A DNA stretch of 64,000 nt from the NCBI GenBank assembly GCA_035565775.1, contig DATMRW010000021.1, positions 1 to 64,000 on the forward strand, in the 5' to 3' direction. How positions within the stretch are numbered: position 1 is the first letter of the stretch; each line of letters begins with the position of its first letter. Origin of the DNA: PRO6 sp035565775 (lineage in GTDB: Bacteria; Pseudomonadota; Alphaproteobacteria; Rhizobiales; Xanthobacteraceae). A program made the translations under genes and the position numbers. Shown one piece after another: positions 1 through 7,499 of this stretch. The notes under the pieces are model-generated. The model was not told where the DNA came from. It worked only from the letters and a program-made list of their open reading frames with translations, and made no database searches.

Positions 1-141
1 GTACGCCGAGAACGTCGCGCCACCGGTCTCCGCCAGAACCTTCGTGATCGCTGCCGTCAAAGACGTCTTGCCGTGGTCAACGTGACCAATCGTGCCGATG
101 TTACAGTGGGGCTTCGTGCGCTCAAATTTCTCTTTAGCCAT
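1..141 (-). CDS. tuf: Elongation factor Tu, N-terminal fragment (cut by window edge)
   Basis: EF-Tu is the GTPase that carries aminoacyl-tRNA to the ribosome. Only the first 47 codons lie in the window; the gene runs off the left edge. The reverse-strand reading begins MAKEKFERTKPHCN and continues into GHVDHGKTSLTAAI, which contains the G1/P-loop GHVDHGKT of the translational GTPases. The ATG is at 141. A divergent hydrolase gene starts at 308, so no fusA or rpsG lies directly upstream; the copy may stand alone or begin a different operon, which cannot be told from here. Confidence 0.97.
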   Translation of the reverse strand, partial: MAKEKFERTKPHCNIGTIGHVDHGKTSLTAAITKVLAETGGATFSAY

Positions 142-307
142 AGTATCCATCCTCGCCGGCCGGGCCCATCCGTGCGGCTTCAAGCGCGGGCTGGTTACTT
201 CGGAAACCGCCTCTATTCAAGGCCCAAATTCTGGTCCAATCTGTTCCAAGAGGCCCGCGCGCCAAGATATGATAGTTTGCGACGACAAAAACAAACGGGG
301 AGCGACG

Positions 308-1537
308 ATGAACGTCCAGTCGAAGCCATCAGCCACCATTGCCCAGTCGCCCACACCGGCCCTGCCGACTGCCGACCCCGACAAGCTGGGCTTCTCGATC
401 GCCGGCCTGCAGCGGATGTCGGACGCCTTCCAGCGCGAAGTCGACAAGGGAACCATCCCCGGCATCGTCGTGATGGTGGCGCGGCGCGGCCGGATCGGCT
501 GGTTCGACGCGCTCGGCAAACAGGCTCCCGGCAGCGACACGCCGATGAGCCAGACCTCGATGTTTCGCATTTTTTCGATGACCAAGCCGATCGTCTCGGT
601 CGCCATCATGATGCTGGTCGAGGAAGGGCGCATCCTGCTCAGCGATCCGCTGCAAAAATACATCCCGGAATTCGCCGATCAGAAGGTCGGCGTCGAGGTC
701 GGCAGCAAGCTGGAGTTGAGGCCGCTCCACCGGCCGATCACGATCCAGGACCTGTTGCGGCATACCTCCGGCATCACCTACGAGATCACCGGCGACGGCC
801 TCGTGCAACGCATGTACCGCGACCAGAAACTGTCGCGCCGCGACATCACCAATGCCGAGCACGCGGCGATGGTCGCGAGCCTGCCGCTGATCTGCCAGCC
901 GGGCGCGGAATGGAATTACAGCCGCTCCACAGATATTTTGGGCCGCGTCGTCGAGGTCGTCTCCGGCCAGACGCTTGGCGAGTTTTTGCACCGGCGGATT
1001 CTTGCGCCGCTGCAGATGAACGAGACGGCGTTTTTCGCGAGCGCCGACAACAAGTCGCGGCTTGCCCAGCCTTTCGACAAGGACCCGTGGAGCGGCGAGG
1101 ACGTCCGCCTGTTCGATCCGCTGGAAAAGCCCAAGATGGAATCCGGCGGTGGCGGTTTGGTATCGACCGCGATGGACTATGCACGGTTCTGCCAGATGCT
1201 GCTGTCCGGCGGCACGCTCGACGGCGTCCGCATCCTCGGCTCGCGCACGCTGGCCTTCATGGCCTCGAGCCACCTCGCCCCGGACGTCAAGCCTAACAGC
1301 CCGCTGATGCCGCCCGGCCATAACTTCGGCCTCGGCTTTGCCGTTCGCACCGATGCCGGACTCGCCCCCTTCGCCGGCAGCGTCGGCCACTACTTCTGGA
1401 GCGGCATGGCGGGGACCTTCTTCTGGATCGATCCGAAGGAGGACATGTTCGCGGTCTTTCTGTCGCAGGGTCCCGGCCAGCGGGAATTTTTCCGCACCCA
1501 GATCCGCAGCCTCGTCTACGCGGCAATCGAGGACTGA
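308..1537 (+). CDS. Serine hydrolase, beta-lactamase/EstB family
   Basis: A 409-residue member of the beta-lactamase-related serine hydrolase family (class C/EstB/penicillin-binding-protein fold). The nucleophile motif SxxK is seen as SMTK at residues 90-93, the YxN-like element as WNYSRS near residue 204, and a GHYFWSG element near residue 360 stands where the third motif belongs. No signal peptide is visible, which fits a cytoplasmic esterase or lactonase-like enzyme better than a periplasmic beta-lactamase. I chose the ATG at 308 because gggagcgacg lies just upstream; the open frame extends further 5' without homology-like sequence. The substrate is unknown. It is divergent from tuf and convergent with the SDR at 1672. 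Confidence 0.88.
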   Translation: MNVQSKPSATIAQSPTPALPTADPDKLGFSIAGLQRMSDAFQREVDKGTIPGIVVMVARRGRIGWFDALGKQAPGSDTPMSQTSMFRIFSMTKPIVSVAIMMLVEEGRILLSDPLQKYIPEFADQKVGVEVGSKLELRPLHRPITIQDLLRHTSGITYEITGDGLVQRMYRDQKLSRRDITNAEHAAMVASLPLICQPGAEWNYSRSTDILGRVVEVVSGQTLGEFLHRRILAPLQMNETAFFASADNKSRLAQPFDKDPWSGEDVRLFDPLEKPKMESGGGGLVSTAMDYARFCQMLLSGGTLDGVRILGSRTLAFMASSHLAPDVKPNSPLMPPGHNFGLGFAVRTDAGLAPFAGSVGHYFWSGMAGTFFWIDPKEDMFAVFLSQGPGQREFFRTQIRSLVYAAIED

Positions 1538-1569
1538 CCCCCGCTCGAAGGCCACCCCTTAACGGGATC

Positions 1570-1639
1570 ATGACCGCCACATTGGAATCTTCCTCCGCGT
1601 TTGCGGAGGAAGATTCATGACAGGCGTATGACCGCCACA
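1570..1639. terminator. Perfect 14-bp hairpin (1585-1616) between 12-bp direct repeats
   Basis: The stem GAATCTTCCTCCGC (1585-1598) pairs perfectly with 1603-1616 around a GTTT loop. It lies between two convergent genes (stops at 1537 and 1672), so a bidirectional terminator is the simplest reading, although no clear T-run follows on either side. A 12-bp direct repeat (ATGACCGCCACA) occurs at 1570-1581 and again at 1628-1639, flanking the hairpin. Confidence 0.6.
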
Positions 1640-1671
1640 AACGCGGTCGAGGTTTTCCAGTTTGCCGAACG

Positions 1672-2439
1672 TCAGCTGATCGTGGCGCCGCCGTCGATCA
1701 CCATGGTCTGACCGGTCATGAACGTTCCGGCGGCCGACGCCAGGAAGACCGCAGCGCCTGCGATCTCATCCGGCTCGCCGATCCGCAGCAGCGGCGAGCG
1801 GGCGGTCGATGCCTTCAGCGTATCCGGGTTCTCCCACAGGGCGCGGGCGAAGTCGGTCTTGATCAGGCCCGGCGCAATGCAGTTCACGCGGATATTGTGC
1901 GGGCCATACTCGCAGGCGAGATTGCGCGCGAGCTGCATGTCGGCCGCTTTCGAGATGCAATAGGAGCCGATGACGGTTGAGCCCTTCAGCCCGCCGATCG
2001 ACGATATGATGATGATCGAGCCGTCCTTGCGCTCGATCATCTGCGGCGCGACGAAGCTGATCAGCCAGTGGTTCGAGACGATGTTGTTGTCCAGAATCTT
2101 TCGGAACTGATCGTCGGAGATGCCGGACTGCGGACCGTAATAGGGATTCGATGCCGCGTTGCAGACCAGTGCATCGATCTGGCCGAACGCGCGATTGGCC
2201 TCATCGACGAGATTGCGCAGCTCATCTTTGGACGAAATGTTGGCGGCCACCGCCAGCGCGACTTCCTTGCCGGCCTTGTCATTGATCGACTTGGCGACCT
2301 CGTCGCACGCCTGCTGCTTGCGCGACGAGATCACCACCTTCGCGCCGTGCTCGGCCATGCGCTCGGCGATCGCGCGGCCGATGCCGCGGGACGATCCGGT
2401 GACGACGGCAACCTTGCCAGACATATCGAACAGATTCAT
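1672..2439 (-). CDS. SDR family oxidoreductase
   Basis: A 255-residue classical short-chain dehydrogenase/reductase, NAD(P)-dependent. Visible are the dinucleotide-binding motif TGSSRGIG (residues 15-22), a NAA-type motif (CNAASNP, about 93-99), the catalytic Ser in IIISSIGG, and YCISK carrying the catalytic Tyr and Lys (about 158-162). The C-terminus ends MTGQTMVIDGGATIS, typical of the family. The length is normal. A good Shine-Dalgarno (AGGGAGA) precedes the ATG at 2439. It sits in an acyl-CoA catabolism neighbourhood, so a 3-hydroxyacyl-type substrate is possible, but substrate cannot be read from the sequence. Confidence 0.93.
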   Translation of the reverse strand: MNLFDMSGKVAVVTGSSRGIGRAIAERMAEHGAKVVISSRKQQACDEVAKSINDKAGKEVALAVAANISSKDELRNLVDEANRAFGQIDALVCNAASNPYYGPQSGISDDQFRKILDNNIVSNHWLISFVAPQMIERKDGSIIIISSIGGLKGSTVIGSYCISKAADMQLARNLACEYGPHNIRVNCIAPGLIKTDFARALWENPDTLKASTARSPLLRIGEPDEIAGAAVFLASAAGTFMTGQTMVIDGGATIS

Positions 2440-2457
2440 GCGCTTCTCTCCCTGTTG

Positions 2458-2472
2458 TAATTATTTGTTCAA
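2458..2472 (-). promoter_or_regulatory. Candidate regulatory motif TTGAACAAATAAT upstream of the SDR
   Basis: On the minus strand the sequence TTGAACAAATAATTA lies about 20 bases before the SDR start codon. A near-identical TTGAACAAGTAAT lies 16 bases before the crotonase start at 9848. TTGAACAA is a near-palindrome. The shared position suggests a common operator or promoter element; this is inference from two sites only. Confidence 0.35.
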
Positions 2473-2506
2473 GCGATCCGCGTTTTTCGCCGGATCGCTT
2501 TTTTTT
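2471..2506. terminator. Stem-loop with T-run
   Basis: AAGCGATCCG (2471-2480) pairs with CGGATCGCTT (2491-2500), followed by a T-run to 2506 on the plus strand. It lies just after the stop of the minus-strand histidine phosphatase gene and just before the start of the minus-strand SDR. The T-run favours plus-strand termination, but the stem can also end the phosphatase transcript. Confidence 0.6.
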
Positions 2507-2513
2507 CTGCGTC

Positions 2514-3254
2514 CTAGCCCAGCTTGTTGCTGGTGGCAATTTCCGGGCCGGCCGGCTGATGCATCGCCGCATGCGAACGATCGGCGATCCACGGCTGCTG
2601 GTTGATCATCGGCACGCGCCAGCCGATGTGGCTTTCGTTGGCCAGATGATCGAGGCGCGTGACCGAGCAGTTGTCGATGGCAAAGGCGAAGCCCGCCTTC
2701 GGCGGCAGTCCGAGGGCATGGGCGATCGCAGCTTTGATCGGCCCGCCATGGGCGACAACGACGATATCCTCGCCGCGATGCATGGCGTTGATCCGATCGA
2801 TCGCGGCGCAGACGCGCTCGGCCAGATCGTTGAAGCTCTCGCCGCCGGGTGCGCGCTCATCGGCCGGCGCGAACCAGTAGCTGCCGATCTCCGGCGCACG
2901 GCTCGCGAAAAATTCGAGGCGATTGCGGCCCTGCCATTCGCCGAGATGCTGCTCGGCGAATGCCGGCTCCTGCCGCAGTGCGACTTCGTGCATGCCTGCG
3001 GCAAAGATCGCCGCCGCCGTCTGATGCGTCCGCTGCAGATGGCTCGAATACCAGACCGCCGTGCGCGGCAGAATTTTGGCCACTGCGTCGAACACCACAG
3101 TGTCGGTGCAGTCGCAGGGTAGATCCTGCTGGCCGTAGATGTGGCCGTTGTCCACCCGCACCGGCGCATGGCGCACCCACCACCACCTCGTGATCTCGAC
3201 GCCTTCCGGCTGCGGCGGAATTCCGGAGACGGGGTGCGGTTTGGAGTTGGACAT
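2514..3254 (-). CDS. Histidine phosphatase family protein
   Basis: A 246-residue member of the histidine phosphatase (phosphoglycerate-mutase-like) superfamily. The catalytic RH motif appears as VRHAPV near residue 28, a region with HLGEWQG near residue 100 is typical of the branch, and the second catalytic His lies in VVAHGGPI near residue 165. Enzymes of this branch remove phosphate from small metabolites (cobalamin precursors, sugar phosphates and others); the substrate here is unknown. I chose the ATG at 3254 over the GTG at 3257 because of the AAGGG about 8 bases upstream. It is divergent from the SDR at 3373, with a short intergenic region that must hold both promoters. Confidence 0.87.
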   Translation of the reverse strand: MSNSKPHPVSGIPPQPEGVEITRWWWVRHAPVRVDNGHIYGQQDLPCDCTDTVVFDAVAKILPRTAVWYSSHLQRTHQTAAAIFAAGMHEVALRQEPAFAEQHLGEWQGRNRLEFFASRAPEIGSYWFAPADERAPGGESFNDLAERVCAAIDRINAMHRGEDIVVVAHGGPIKAAIAHALGLPPKAGFAFAIDNCSVTRLDHLANESHIGWRVPMINQQPWIADRSHAAMHQPAGPEIATSNKLG

Positions 3255-3330
3255 CACAAAAACCCTTCAATACTGTTTCGCATCAAGCAAACGACGACGG
3301 CAGAGCGCATGCGCTCGCGGCCGCCGCGGC

Positions 3331-3360
3331 AACGGTTGTCACAAGAACGGCTGTCACAAA
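3331..3360. repeat. Two tandem 15-bp copies before an SDR gene
   Basis: AACGGTTGTCACAAG (3331-3345) is followed directly by AACGGCTGTCACAAA (3346-3360), differing at two positions. The pair ends just upstream of the Shine-Dalgarno of the SDR at 3373. It could be a simple duplication or two operator half-sites. Confidence 0.5.
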
Positions 3361-3372
3361 GGGAGAATGCGC

Positions 3373-4158
3373 ATGGGCCGCCTCGAAGGCAAATCTGTGG
3401 TCATCACCGGCGCAGGGAGCGGCATCGGACGCGCCGCGTCGCTGATGTTCACCAAGGAAGGCGCAAAGCTGATCGCGGTCGACGTCACCGACGGCGTCAA
3501 GGAAACCGTCGAACTCGTGCGCAAGGCGGGCGGCACCGCCGAGGCGGTCATCGGCGATGCCGGCTCCGAAAGCGATGTCGCGGACTTCATCGCAAAGGCG
3601 GTCGCGACCTACGGCAAGCTCGATGCGATCTGGGCCAATGCCGGAATCAGCGGGGGCCTGGTGCCGATCGCCGAGCAGACGCCCGAACACTGGATGGAAA
3701 TCTTGCGCGTCAATCTCATCGGCCCGTTCCTCGCGGTGAAGCACGCGATTCCGCTGATGACGCGGCAAGGTTTCGGCGCCATCGTCTGCACCGCCTCGGT
3801 CGCCGGGCTGAAGGCGGGCGCGAGCGGCCACCCCTATGCGGCAAGCAAGGCCGGCGTTATCAGCCTCGTGCAAACCACCGCCTATTCGCTCTCCGGCACC
3901 AATGTCCGCATCAATGCCATCTGTCCCGGCCTGATCGAGACCGGCATGACGAAGCCGATGTTCGACCGCGCCAAGGAGCGCGGCACCGACGACAAGATCG
4001 GCCAGCTCAATCCGCTCAAGCGCGCCGGCCAGCCGCACGAGATTGCCGCGATGGCGCTGTTCCTCGCCAGCGACGACGCGTCCTATGTCAACGGCCAGGC
4101 CTTCCCGGTCGATGGCGGTCTCACCGCCTCGATGCCCTACGCCGGAAAACCGATCTGA
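3373..4158 (+). CDS. SDR family oxidoreductase
   Basis: A 261-residue classical SDR. The cofactor motif TGAGSGIG lies at about residues 12-19, WANAGISG matches the NAG motif (about 88-95), and YAASK carries the catalytic Tyr/Lys (about 155-159). The C-terminal YVNGQAFPVDGGLTAS is the usual SDR ending. An Asp follows the second strand (VDVTDG), which favours NAD over NADP. I chose the ATG at 3373 because GGGAG at 3361-3365 is spaced correctly for it; the ATG at 3367 is too close. It converges with the APH-like gene at 4265 across a strong terminator. The substrate is not determined. Confidence 0.93.
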   Translation: MGRLEGKSVVITGAGSGIGRAASLMFTKEGAKLIAVDVTDGVKETVELVRKAGGTAEAVIGDAGSESDVADFIAKAVATYGKLDAIWANAGISGGLVPIAEQTPEHWMEILRVNLIGPFLAVKHAIPLMTRQGFGAIVCTASVAGLKAGASGHPYAASKAGVISLVQTTAYSLSGTNVRINAICPGLIETGMTKPMFDRAKERGTDDKIGQLNPLKRAGQPHEIAAMALFLASDDASYVNGQAFPVDGGLTASMPYAGKPI

Positions 4159-4192
4159 CTCCCGCTCCAGCCTGGCGCGATCAGCAAAATGA

Positions 4193-4219
4193 CGATGGCC
4201 GGGAATGTCCCGGCCATCG
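4193..4219. terminator. Bidirectional terminator, 12-bp perfect stem
   Basis: CGATGGCCGGGA (4193-4204) pairs perfectly with 4208-4219 around an ATG loop and is followed by a short T-rich stretch. It lies between convergent genes ending at 4158 and 4265. Confidence 0.8.
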
Positions 4220-4264
4220 CTCTTTGCTTGCAAAAACTCGATCACGCTCGTTCTCGCGGGTCGC

Positions 4265-5323
4265 TCAAGCCGCTCCGGCCTTCAGCGCATAGCCCCACGC
4301 CGCCTTGGACAGCGGCACGGTGCGTGCAGCGGCTTCCTTCGCCTTCTCGCTGGCGGCGGTCCCGTCGCGGATGCGGCCGGCGATGCCCTGGGTGATGCCC
4401 GCAAGCCGGAACAGGTTGTAGGCAAAATACCAGTTGAGGTTCGGGATGCCGGCGAGCCCGCTCGCCTTGCAGTAGATCTCGGCGGCCTCTTCCATCGTCG
4501 GAATGTTGAGCGCCGCATAGTCCGCGCCATCGAGGCCCGGCATCGTCCACTGCATCAAAAGATAGGTGAAGTCCGCGAGCGGATCGCCCAGCGTCGACAG
4601 CTCCCAATCCAGCACGGCGATGACGCGCGGCTCGGTGGCGTGGAAGATCATGTTGTCGAGCCGGAAGTCACCGTGGACAACCGATACCCGCTCCTGGTGC
4701 GGCACCGATTGCGGCAGCCACGCGATGAGCCGGTCCATCTCCGGTATCTCGTGGGTCTCGGAGGCGCGATACTGCTTGGTCCAGCGATCGACCTGCCGCG
4801 CAAAGTAGTTGCCCGGCTTGCCGTAGTCGCCGAGCCCGATCGCCTCGGGATCGTATCCGTGCAGCTTTGCCAGCGTCTCGATCTTGTTGGTGAAAATCGC
4901 CCGCCGCATCTCGCGCGGCTGGCTCGGCAGGGTCGGATCCCAGAACACCCGGCCCTCTTCCATCGACATGATGTAGAAGGCCGCGCCGATCACCGCATCG
5001 TCGGTGCACAGGGCATAGGCTTTCGCAACCGGAAAGCCCTGTTTGCCGAGCGCCGAGATCACCTTGAACTCGCGATCCACGGCATGGGCCGACGGCAACA
5101 GCTTGCCGAACGGCTTGCGCCGCAGAACGTAGGAGCGCCCCGGCGTGTCGAGCCGATAGGTCGGGTTGGACTGACCGCCCTTGAACTGCAGGACGGTCAG
5201 CGGCCCCTGATAGCCTTCCACGTGTTCGCGCATCCAGGCGTCGAGGGCGGCCTCGTCAATCCGATGACGCTCCTCGACAGGCTTGGTGCCCGAATAGTCT
5301 TCGTCCCGCCGGAAATCGACCAC
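4265..5323 (-). CDS. Phosphotransferase (APH/ACAD10-like kinase family)
   Basis: A 352-residue aminoglycoside-phosphotransferase-fold protein of the type paired with acyl-CoA dehydrogenases (the kinase half of eukaryotic ACAD10/11). Visible are the ATP-binding FKGGQSNPTY (about 47-56), the Lys-equivalent region VLRRKPFG, the catalytic Brenner motif VVHGDFRLDN (about 208-217) and the metal-binding DWE in VLDWELSTLGDP. In ACAD10/11 such a domain phosphorylates 4-hydroxyacyl-CoA; that role here is inference, but the gene lies 12 bases downstream of an acyl-CoA dehydrogenase in the same operon, as expected. The start is a GTG at 5323 with GAGAGGG upstream. Confidence 0.88.
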   Translation of the reverse strand: MVDFRRDEDYSGTKPVEERHRIDEAALDAWMREHVEGYQGPLTVLQFKGGQSNPTYRLDTPGRSYVLRRKPFGKLLPSAHAVDREFKVISALGKQGFPVAKAYALCTDDAVIGAAFYIMSMEEGRVFWDPTLPSQPREMRRAIFTNKIETLAKLHGYDPEAIGLGDYGKPGNYFARQVDRWTKQYRASETHEIPEMDRLIAWLPQSVPHQERVSVVHGDFRLDNMIFHATEPRVIAVLDWELSTLGDPLADFTYLLMQWTMPGLDGADYAALNIPTMEEAAEIYCKASGLAGIPNLNWYFAYNLFRLAGITQGIAGRIRDGTAASEKAKEAAARTVPLSKAAWGYALKAGAA

Positions 5324-5335
5324 GCCTGCCCTCTC

Positions 5336-6574
5336 TCAGTGCTTTGCCGGGGAATTGGAATATTTGCGCAATTCCAGCCGCGCGATGGCACGATTGTGGA
5401 CTTCGTCCGGGCCGTCCGCAAGCCGCAGCGTGCGGATGCTGGCATAATCCCGCGCTAGGCCGGCCTCGTCGGAAACACCGGCGCCGCCGAACGCCTGGAT
5501 CGCCTGATCGATGATTTTCAGTGCCATGTTCGGCGCCGCGACCTTGATCATCGCGATCTCGAGCTGCGCGGTCTTATTGCCGACCTTGTCCATCATGTCG
5601 GCAGCCTTGAGGCACAGGAGGCGGTTCATCTCGATGTCGATACGCGCCTCGGCGATGCGCTGCTCCCACACCGACTGCTCGATGATCGGCTTGCCGAAGG
5701 CGACGCGCGACGACAGTCGCTTGACCATTTTCTCGAGCGCCTCCTCGGCCTTGCCGATGGTGCGCATGCAGTGATGGATGCGGCCCGGCCCGAGGCGGCC
5801 CTGCGCGATCTCGAAACCGCGGCCCTCGCCGAGCAAAATGTTGCTGGCCGGAACGCGGACGTTCTCCATCAGCACCTGGCCATGGCCGTGCGGCGCATCG
5901 TCGAAACCGAACACCGGCAGCATTTTTTCGATGGTGATGCCGGGCGAGTCGAGCGGCACCAGAATCTGCGACTGCTGCTGATGCCGCGGCGCGGACTTGT
6001 CGGTCTTGCCCATGACGATCGCGATCTTGCAGCGCGGATCGCCGACGCCGGACGACCACCATTTGCGGCCGTTGATGACGTATTCGTCGCCGTCGCGGCG
6101 GATCTCGGTCTCGATATTGGTCGCGTCCGACGAGGCGACCGCAGGCTCGGTCATCAGAAAGGCCGAGCGGATCTCGCCGTCGAGCAGCGGCCGCAACCAC
6201 TTGCGCTTGTGCTCCTGCGTGCCGTAGCGCATCAGCACTTCCATGTTGCCGGTATCGGGCGCGGAGCAGTTGAACACTTCCGATGCCCAGCCGATGCGGC
6301 CCATCTGCTCGGACAGCAGGGCATATTCGAGATTAGTCAGGCCCGCGCCGTGAAACTCCGCGTCGTCATGGGACGAAGGCGGCAGGAACATGTTCCACAG
6401 GCCCTCGGCGCGTGCCTTCTTCTTGAGGTCTTCGATGATCGGGATCACCTTCCAGCGCTCGCCCTCGGCGTCCTGCTGGTTGTAGATCGGAACCGCCGGG
6501 CGAACATGCTTATCCATGAAAGCGGTTACGCGATCGAGCCACTCGATCTGGCGGCTGGACATCGTGAAATCCAT
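5336..6574 (-). CDS. Acyl-CoA dehydrogenase (ACAD10/11-like)
   Basis: A 412-residue FAD-dependent acyl-CoA dehydrogenase, which introduces the alpha-beta double bond in acyl-CoAs. The signature FLMTEPAVASSDATN (around residue 130) and the C-terminal AIQAFGGAGVSDE with RTLRLADGPDEVH are those of the ACAD family; KWWSSG is typical of the long ACAD10/11 branch. I chose the ATG at 6574 (MDFTMSSRQ); the open frame upstream has no family character. It heads an operon with the APH-like kinase. The divergent TetR gene at 6810 and a palindrome at 6751-6768 suggest local repression. Confidence 0.93.
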   Translation of the reverse strand: MDFTMSSRQIEWLDRVTAFMDKHVRPAVPIYNQQDAEGERWKVIPIIEDLKKKARAEGLWNMFLPPSSHDDAEFHGAGLTNLEYALLSEQMGRIGWASEVFNCSAPDTGNMEVLMRYGTQEHKRKWLRPLLDGEIRSAFLMTEPAVASSDATNIETEIRRDGDEYVINGRKWWSSGVGDPRCKIAIVMGKTDKSAPRHQQQSQILVPLDSPGITIEKMLPVFGFDDAPHGHGQVLMENVRVPASNILLGEGRGFEIAQGRLGPGRIHHCMRTIGKAEEALEKMVKRLSSRVAFGKPIIEQSVWEQRIAEARIDIEMNRLLCLKAADMMDKVGNKTAQLEIAMIKVAAPNMALKIIDQAIQAFGGAGVSDEAGLARDYASIRTLRLADGPDEVHNRAIARLELRKYSNSPAKH

Positions 6575-6750
6575 CGGACGTTCCTCGTGCTGGCTGAAAG
6601 CTCTTAAACTTCTTGGTGCAAATCTCGACCTGCCAGCCGAAACGCGCAAGAGCGGCAGCCTGTGAAGCCGCCGAATGCAGCATTTGGCGCGGTCGTCGGG
6701 GCGCCGCCTACCGTCGCAACGATTGACATCGCCCGCCGTCAAACAATAGT

Positions 6751-6768
6751 TTCATACAAGCGTTTGAA
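6751..6768. promoter_or_regulatory. Candidate TetR operator (7-4-7 palindrome)
   Basis: TTCATAC-AAGC-GTTTGAA is an inverted repeat of 7-bp arms with one mismatch and a 4-bp centre. It lies in the divergent region between the acyl-CoA dehydrogenase (start 6574) and the TetR gene (start 6810), the usual place for an autoregulating TetR operator. Confidence 0.5.
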
Positions 6769-6809
6769 TTGCAATCATCAGCTTTCCGCCCCGCCGAAGA
6801 GCCCAGACC

Positions 6810-7472
6810 ATGTCCACCGATCAGACCAGGCTCGCCATCCTCACCGCCGCCGAGCGGCTCTACGCCGACCACAGCTTTGGCGACGTGACGCTGCGCGACA
6901 TCGTCTCCGAGGCTCAGGTCAATCTCGCGGCGGTGAACTATCACTTTGGCTCGAAGGACGAATTGATTGCGGAGCTGTATGTCAGCCGCAGCATCGCGCT
7001 GAACCGCGAACGCCTCGCGGAGCTGAAGGCGGCGGAGGAAGCCGGCAACGGCCGCGCGGAGATCCGCGACGTTATCCGCGCGCTGGTCGGCCCGCCGCTG
7101 CGCGGCTGCCTCGACCCGGACCGGCAGCGCTCGGCCGCCGCCCGGTTCATGATCCGCGCCTCGGCCGAATCCGTGCCGGTGATCCGCAAGATCAAGACAC
7201 GGGAGATCGGCCACCTGCGGCAGTTTGCGGAAGCTATGCAGCGCTCGCTGCCGGAGATGCCTGCGGCCGACATCTATTGGGGGCTGCATTTTGCGCTGGC
7301 GATGAGCCACGAAACGATCAACGCCAACGAGCGTTTGCAGCGGCTTTCCGGCGGCGCCTGCGACCTCAGTGACGTCAATGGCGTCATCGCGCGCGTGGTC
7401 GAAGCCGCCACGCTGGCGCTGACCGCGCCGAGCGCTCCCGAGCGTGCCGCGCCTTCGCCCAGCACGCCCTGA
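6810..7472 (+). CDS. TetR/AcrR family transcriptional regulator
   Basis: A 220-residue TetR-type repressor. The N-terminal helix-turn-helix is clear: AILTAAERLYAD, then VTLRDIVSEAQVNLAAVNYH and FGSKDELI (residues 9-55). The C-terminal ligand domain is less conserved and its effector cannot be told; in this setting an acyl-CoA is likely. It is divergent from the acyl-CoA dehydrogenase/kinase operon and convergent with the ligase operon at 7500. A palindrome 42 bases upstream (6751-6768) is a candidate binding site, which would give autoregulation and control of the dehydrogenase operon. Confidence 0.93.
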   Translation: MSTDQTRLAILTAAERLYADHSFGDVTLRDIVSEAQVNLAAVNYHFGSKDELIAELYVSRSIALNRERLAELKAAEEAGNGRAEIRDVIRALVGPPLRGCLDPDRQRSAAARFMIRASAESVPVIRKIKTREIGHLRQFAEAMQRSLPEMPAADIYWGLHFALAMSHETINANERLQRLSGGACDLSDVNGVIARVVEAATLALTAPSAPERAAPSPSTP

Positions 7473-7499
7473 ACACTGATGGCGTTTGGCCCCGCGAAA

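Noticed and set aside
73..1296. 407-codon open frame overlapping the serine hydrolase
   Set aside because: It is an out-of-frame shadow with Arg/Pro/Ala-rich translation and no ribosome site; the overlapping frame has the family motifs.
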